Origin: Pseudoscleropodium purum
Lineage: Eukaryota > Streptophyta > Bryopsida > Hypnales > Brachytheciaceae
Reading direction: 5' to 3'
Assembly: GCA_963969395.1 (NCBI GenBank)
Contig: OZ017802.1
Coordinates: 9,116,501 to 9,180,500 of the forward strand
DNA length: 64,000 bases
The notes under the pieces: model-generated
What the model saw: only the letters and a program-made list of their open reading frames with translations
Told to the model about the DNA's origin: nothing
Database searches by the model: none
Shown: in pieces, positions 59,914 through 64,000 of the stretch
How positions within the stretch are numbered: position 1 is the stretch's first letter
Layout of the letters: each line of letters begins with the position of its first letter
Made by a program: the position numbers and the translations under genes

Positions 59914-61217
59914 ATGGTGTCTTTGAAGCTGCAGAAGCGGTTGGCCGCTTCGGTGCTCAAGTGCGGCGAGCGCAAGGTGTGGTTGGACCCCAATGAGGTG
60001 AACGAAATCTCCATGGCCAACAGTCGACAGAACATCCGCAAACTGGTCAAGGATGGGTTCGTGATCAGGAAGCCCCAGAAGATCCACTCGCGAGCAAGAG
60101 CTCGTCGTGCTTTGGAGGCCAAGCGGAAGGGACGTCACTCTGGATACGGAAAGCGTAGGGGTACCAGGGAGGCCAGGCTTCCGACCAAGGTGAATTGCTA
60201 ACATTTTTGTTGATCGAATTCTTGAGCCTTTCGTGAATAGGATGATAGCTTGACCTTTGGCAATGCCAGGGAGCTCATGCTTGTAGGACATGGGACATTC
60301 TGTTCTTATCGGGATAGCTTTCGATCTGCAACTTAATTATCGTTTGATTCGTGAATTGAAGTTGCTTCGTATTTCAGAATATCGAGATCAATGCAACGTT
60401 CCTTCTGGGTCTTGTGGTCAAACGTGTTTTCTGCTAATTGTCGAAGTCTACCTGCATTTGAAACTGCTGTGCGTTCTGCTTCTTTGACTGGGCGTATCTT
60501 TGCATTTTCTGGTATATTCGCTATTGAACCCGTGAAGAACCACGGGGTCTGAAGTGAGCTTCATCATACTTTAGCACCTTTCAATGGATTGTATGGGGAC
60601 TTTCTTTTGCTCAGTTTTCACTTATGTTTGAGTACTAATAGATAATTTGACCTTATCTGGAGTATATTTTCCATAATATGATCAATCGATTTGGTCATTT
60701 GAAAACCATGAAATCTTGGTTCGAGAGGGTTTAATTTATTGATCTAGTTAACTCGTACGTGGAGTTCTTCCCTCGACTTCGTGCACAAGTTAACATCAAA
60801 AGAGAGCACCGGTGAGTATATATTGTGCGCCGATCTGGAGGTAATTGAATCTTGATGATGCAGGTATTGTGGTTGCGTCGCATGCGCGTGCTGCGTCGTC
60901 TTCTGCGCAAGTACCGTGACGCCAAGAAGATCGACAAGCACATGTACCACGACATGTACATGAAGGTGAAAGGAAACGTGTTCAAGAACAAGCGTGTGTT
61001 GATGGAGAGCATCCACAAGTCGAAGGCCGAGAAGGCTCGCGAGAAGACGCTGGCGGACCAGTTCGAGGCGAGGCGGGCAAAGAACAAGGCCACGAGGGAG
61101 CGCAAGCTTGCCAGGAGGGAGGAGCGTCAGGACCAGGGCATCCCCGAGACCGCCGACCCTGTTCAGACAGCTGTTGCTCCCGTTAGCAATACTCCAGCTA
61201 AGAAGTCGAAGCTGTAA
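59914..61217 (+). CDS. RPL19: 60S ribosomal protein eL19
   Basis: Two coding exons, 59914-60189 and 60864-61217, joined in phase 0, give 209 residues, the usual plant length. The protein is a structural part of the large ribosomal subunit. It is basic and matches the eL19 family end to end: [48 protein letters not shown], the Arg-rich [19 protein letters not shown] and [18 protein letters not shown]. The C-tail ends AKKSKL. The start is the ATG giving MVSLK; an upstream in-frame TTG is not used. The 674-bp intron falls after PTK. Codons in this gene are markedly GC-rich at third positions compared with neighbours, as expected of a highly expressed gene. Antisense open frames over the exons are shadows. 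Confidence 0.97.
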
Positions 61218-61431
61218 ATTTTGATGCTGAGGACTTGTAAATACGTTTGGTCTTGTTGAACATTATGTATTAAAGGTCGTTTCCTCGTCATTCTCTCGAT
61301 TTTGCATTTTGCTTGAAGGGTTTCATGTTTGTGGGCACTTGTTTTTATGATTGATGAGGTTTTGAGTTTTTCGATCAATGAGTTGCTCTGTTGCAAACGT
61401 CTCTATCAAGGAACTTTACAACCGGCAGTCT

Positions 61432-61613
61432 GACGTATTCTGAAGCAACGCATTTTGCACAATTTGCACTTTTCAAATTAATCCTCCTTGTTGGACGCAT
61501 TCCGAAGCAACACGTTTCGCACTTTGTACTTTTTGCATTAGGCAAATTAATCCTCCTCGGTGAACGCATTCTGAAGCAACACATTTTTAACTTGGCAAAT
61601 TAATCCTCCTTGA
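61432..61613. repeat. Three tandem copies of an about 60-bp unit 3' of eL19
   Basis: Each copy has an ATTC(T/C)GAAGCAAC block followed by AAATTAATCCTCCT. Copies start near 61435, 61498 and 61567. They begin about 215 bp after the eL19 stop codon and may lie in its 3' untranslated region. Confidence 0.8.
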
Positions 61614-62089
61614 TTTTAATAAAGTACTGCATTCGTACATGAAGTAATTTTGAACTTGTTGCAAGAGAAATCGAAATTTTGGGAAATTTAAGGTACTAAA
61701 TCTAACCAAATCTATAGATTCATGCTGAAATTCAGAAAGAACCTAAGACGAGCACGGATAGTGCTAGCACCTAATACCCAATCCTGAACCATACTTACCC
61801 GAAATCATTATGTTGGAAGGTTATTTCCTTGGCATTTATTGGTCTTCAGTGGTCTTTCAGATTGTTTTTAAATACGCAAGTGTTAATTAAGAGATGTATC
61901 CAGCTGTTGGAATTCAGGCACGACTGGAATTAGGGTCTCCAACATTAGTCCCGACGTTAGTTCAGGACATTTTCTGGAGGGTTGATTTGGTTACAAGCTG
62001 TTCTTTTGCCCAGCTCTCTAAATTCAAGGAGTCCCGAATGATACTGCCTTTTTCAGTCAGCTTGTGGGCTCCGCTACTATTTACTCAGC
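61614..62089. other. Convergent intergenic region between eL19 and the methyltransferase gene
   Basis: The two genes are transcribed toward each other here. I see no gene. The sequence presumably holds both 3' untranslated regions. Confidence 0.5.
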
Positions 62090-64000
62090 CTAATCATTGT
62101 GTACTTCCTCATCAGCATCATTAACCAACGCTTGATCACTATTGCTGTTCGCTATCAACTCATTTCCAGCGTCAGGACTTGTAAAATCGCTAACTTCCAT
62201 TGTCTTGGACTCTACCTCCATCGTAACAGCTTCTGGCTCCGATTCATCCGCAAAAGAGAGTCGCTGATGCATTTGATTTGCTTCAGCTTTGGTTACAAGA
62301 ACACCTATATTCGACCTGCCTCTCCAACACGCCACAGCTGTGCTCATAGCTCCTGTCTTGGCGGCAGCATCAGGCCCCTCTGCAAACAGGTACCCAACAA
62401 CATTAATGAACCATGTAACATTGTAACAATACAATGTCGCATTTAAAGTACTGTTCGAGAATTATTTGGGCTCGCAAGACTAAGGAAGGTGGTCTAAGGT
62501 CAAGCCACCCATAACCAATTAAATAAGCAATTCCAGATATGATTTAGACTAGTGCAGGATGAAGCAAATATTTTCAGAGGTCAAAGGATAGAAATGACGG
62601 GGATTGCAAAAGTTTTGGTAATTTTATCACTTGAATTGTAATTACTATAAATTTTGAAAGGCAAAAGGTGTATCCAACCCATTGCCAATATCTAGGCTCT
62701 TCCAATTTTGATCATTTCAAAAACTACTGGCTTACTCAATGCTTTCTGCTTTTTCACTCACTACTTTAGGACATGTGTCACGAATCTATTATTCCCAATT
62801 TTGAAAAGGAGAAAAAAACAAATTCTAGCTATGGTTGGAAATAAGTCAGTCTGTAGGTTGGTTATTGGGCCCTGATAAGGAATGGGTCCCTCTACCTTTA
62901 AACCATTTTTACACGTCTTGAATTATTTATTTCCCAACTGTAGGCAACTACTTGTCATGACATTGTGATGGTGATAAGAATACAAACGTTTAAACTGGGT
63001 ACATCCGTTGCCTAGGGCTTGGTGAGAGAACAGTCGACATGATGGTGAAATCAGCGAGGTCTGGGTGTCCACTGTTCCTACTTTGTGAGAGCCGCACTAT
63101 TTTGAACCCAAAAAGTGATGGGTCAGTCAAATAGTCTCTTTTGGAACTGATACTACATAGAATGAACAGCGCAGTGAGGGAATAGGAAGGGTCGCGGAAT
63201 AAGAATTAAACCAAAGTCAGAAGGGTAAGTGCTTCTCAAAAGTACCAGTGGGCAGGGCAACGACGCAGCATCCATGCTTCAGCTCCCGCAGGGAAGCAGC
63301 AAAGGCGGAGTCATCAAAGGCTGAAAAAGAAACAACTTTGCCTGCAAGCAACCGCATGAAGTCTTTCCGTGAGGCTTTTATAATCTGCCTTGTCATGTGA
63401 GGTAGCAACACTGGGAGGCCTTCTGATGATATCCTGAAGATACAAGTTGTGTCAGCTTCTTTCAGCTGTTGTCGTTCCTGAAGCACACAACCAAAATTCA
63501 ACCATTTTAAATTTCGTATCTGAGAACAGTCAGGTGCTCCCCAAGTCAGATTTAGGATCACAAAGTGCAGTAAGAATTGACATTGGATGAAAAGGGATCG
63601 CTTAGAGACTCACAAAAATCTTCAAACCGGCGGATGTGATCTTCATTTGTTCACCAGCTCGATAATTCTGCTGAATAGTGCTACTTACGGAAGCTGATAC
63701 GTAGTAAATACGTTTGCAGCGTGTGAGATCTTCACTTCTAACCACAAGATGCTGGTGCGCAGGAAACGTATCTTTTATTCCATAAAATTCCACAAGACTC
63801 TTAATAATTTTCTCGTCTTTGAGGAAAAGAACAGGATCAACTCCTTTCCAACGTCCTTGACGTTGTATACGACCAATTGCATTCGGATCCTTTGCCTCGA
63901 CCACCTTCTCATCTTCCAGTTTAATGTCAAAATTCTCCCTCGATCCTTCTCCAGGTTCCTTGACACTTTCTTCCTCTAGCGTTAAACCTTTTGTCTCTTC
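62090..64000 (-). CDS. NSUN2/TRM4-type tRNA (cytosine-5-)-methyltransferase, C-terminal part
   Basis: Partial gene cut by the right edge. Three exons are in phase: 64000-63614 (continues beyond the window), 63477-63246 and 62379-62090, giving 302 C-terminal residues. The family transfers a methyl group from S-adenosylmethionine to C5 of tRNA cytosines (TRM4 in yeast and Arabidopsis, NSUN2 in animals), mainly in the nucleus. The visible part lies behind the Rossmann catalytic core, so the two catalytic cysteines are outside the window. The assignment rests on FFLKDEKIIKSLVEFYG-like sequence (VLFLKDEKIIKSLVEFYGI), the SAGLKIFERQ join, GLPVLLPHMTRQ and the tail region WRGRSNIGVLVTKAEA, all typical of TRM4 C-termini. 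The C-terminus is acidic and ends DADEEVHND. Intron 62380-63245 is the longest seen. Confidence 0.88.

Noticed and set aside
59599..60291. Minus-strand open frame of 230 codons over eL19
   Set aside because: It is a shadow of the GC-rich eL19 first exon and leader. The plus strand encodes an unmistakable ribosomal protein.

Overview
The window is nuclear DNA from a land plant. It has long AT-rich intergenic stretches, genes broken by many short GT-AG introns, plant-type protein families (GT14 glucuronosyltransferase, plant CMP-sialic-acid-transporter-like protein, organellar HpcH/HpaI aldolase) and a plant-type LINE with a zf-RVT tail. I cannot name the species. Nothing here separates a seed plant from a fern, lycophyte or bryophyte with certainty.

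Layout. 1-5.0 kb: a 4-exon HpcH/HpaI aldolase (+) with a targeting peptide. 5-7.8 kb: AT-rich spacer with tandem duplications and a MITE. 7.8-16.7 kb: a long many-exon coiled-coil protein gene (-). 17.9-19.1 kb: an intronless GT14 gene (-). 19-26.9 kb: spacer with two inverted-repeat elements. 26.9-30.2 kb: an 8-exon nucleotide-sugar transporter (-). 30-34.5 kb: spacer with tandem repeats. 34.7-36.0 kb: an intronless NFKBIL1-like ankyrin protein (-), with a decayed partial tandem copy behind it. 38.2-42.6 kb: an 8-exon L-2-hydroxyglutarate dehydrogenase (-). 44.3-55.6 kb: a nested transposon complex. 57.1-57.9 kb: a large fold-back palindrome. 59.9-61.2 kb: ribosomal protein eL19 (+). 62.1-64.0 kb: the 3' end of an NSUN2/TRM4-type tRNA m5C methyltransferase (-), cut by the window edge.

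The genes are unrelated housekeeping or metabolic genes and form no pathway cluster. Exon joins were accepted only where splice sites, reading phase and protein sense agreed. The aldolase, transporter, dehydrogenase, eL19 and methyltransferase models are phase-consistent throughout. The 3' end of the coiled-coil gene is not settled.

The most interesting region is 44.3-55.6 kb. A diverged tandem segmental duplication carries in one copy a CACTA element, whose empty site survives in the other copy. The same copy holds a 7.4-kb LINE, which in turn holds a GC-rich hAT-type MITE with a perfect 8-bp target duplication. Most in-frame stops of the LINE sit where TGG (Trp) is expected and look like G-to-A decay. 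I found no convincing undescribed gene system; the novelty is in repeat structure and insertion history.
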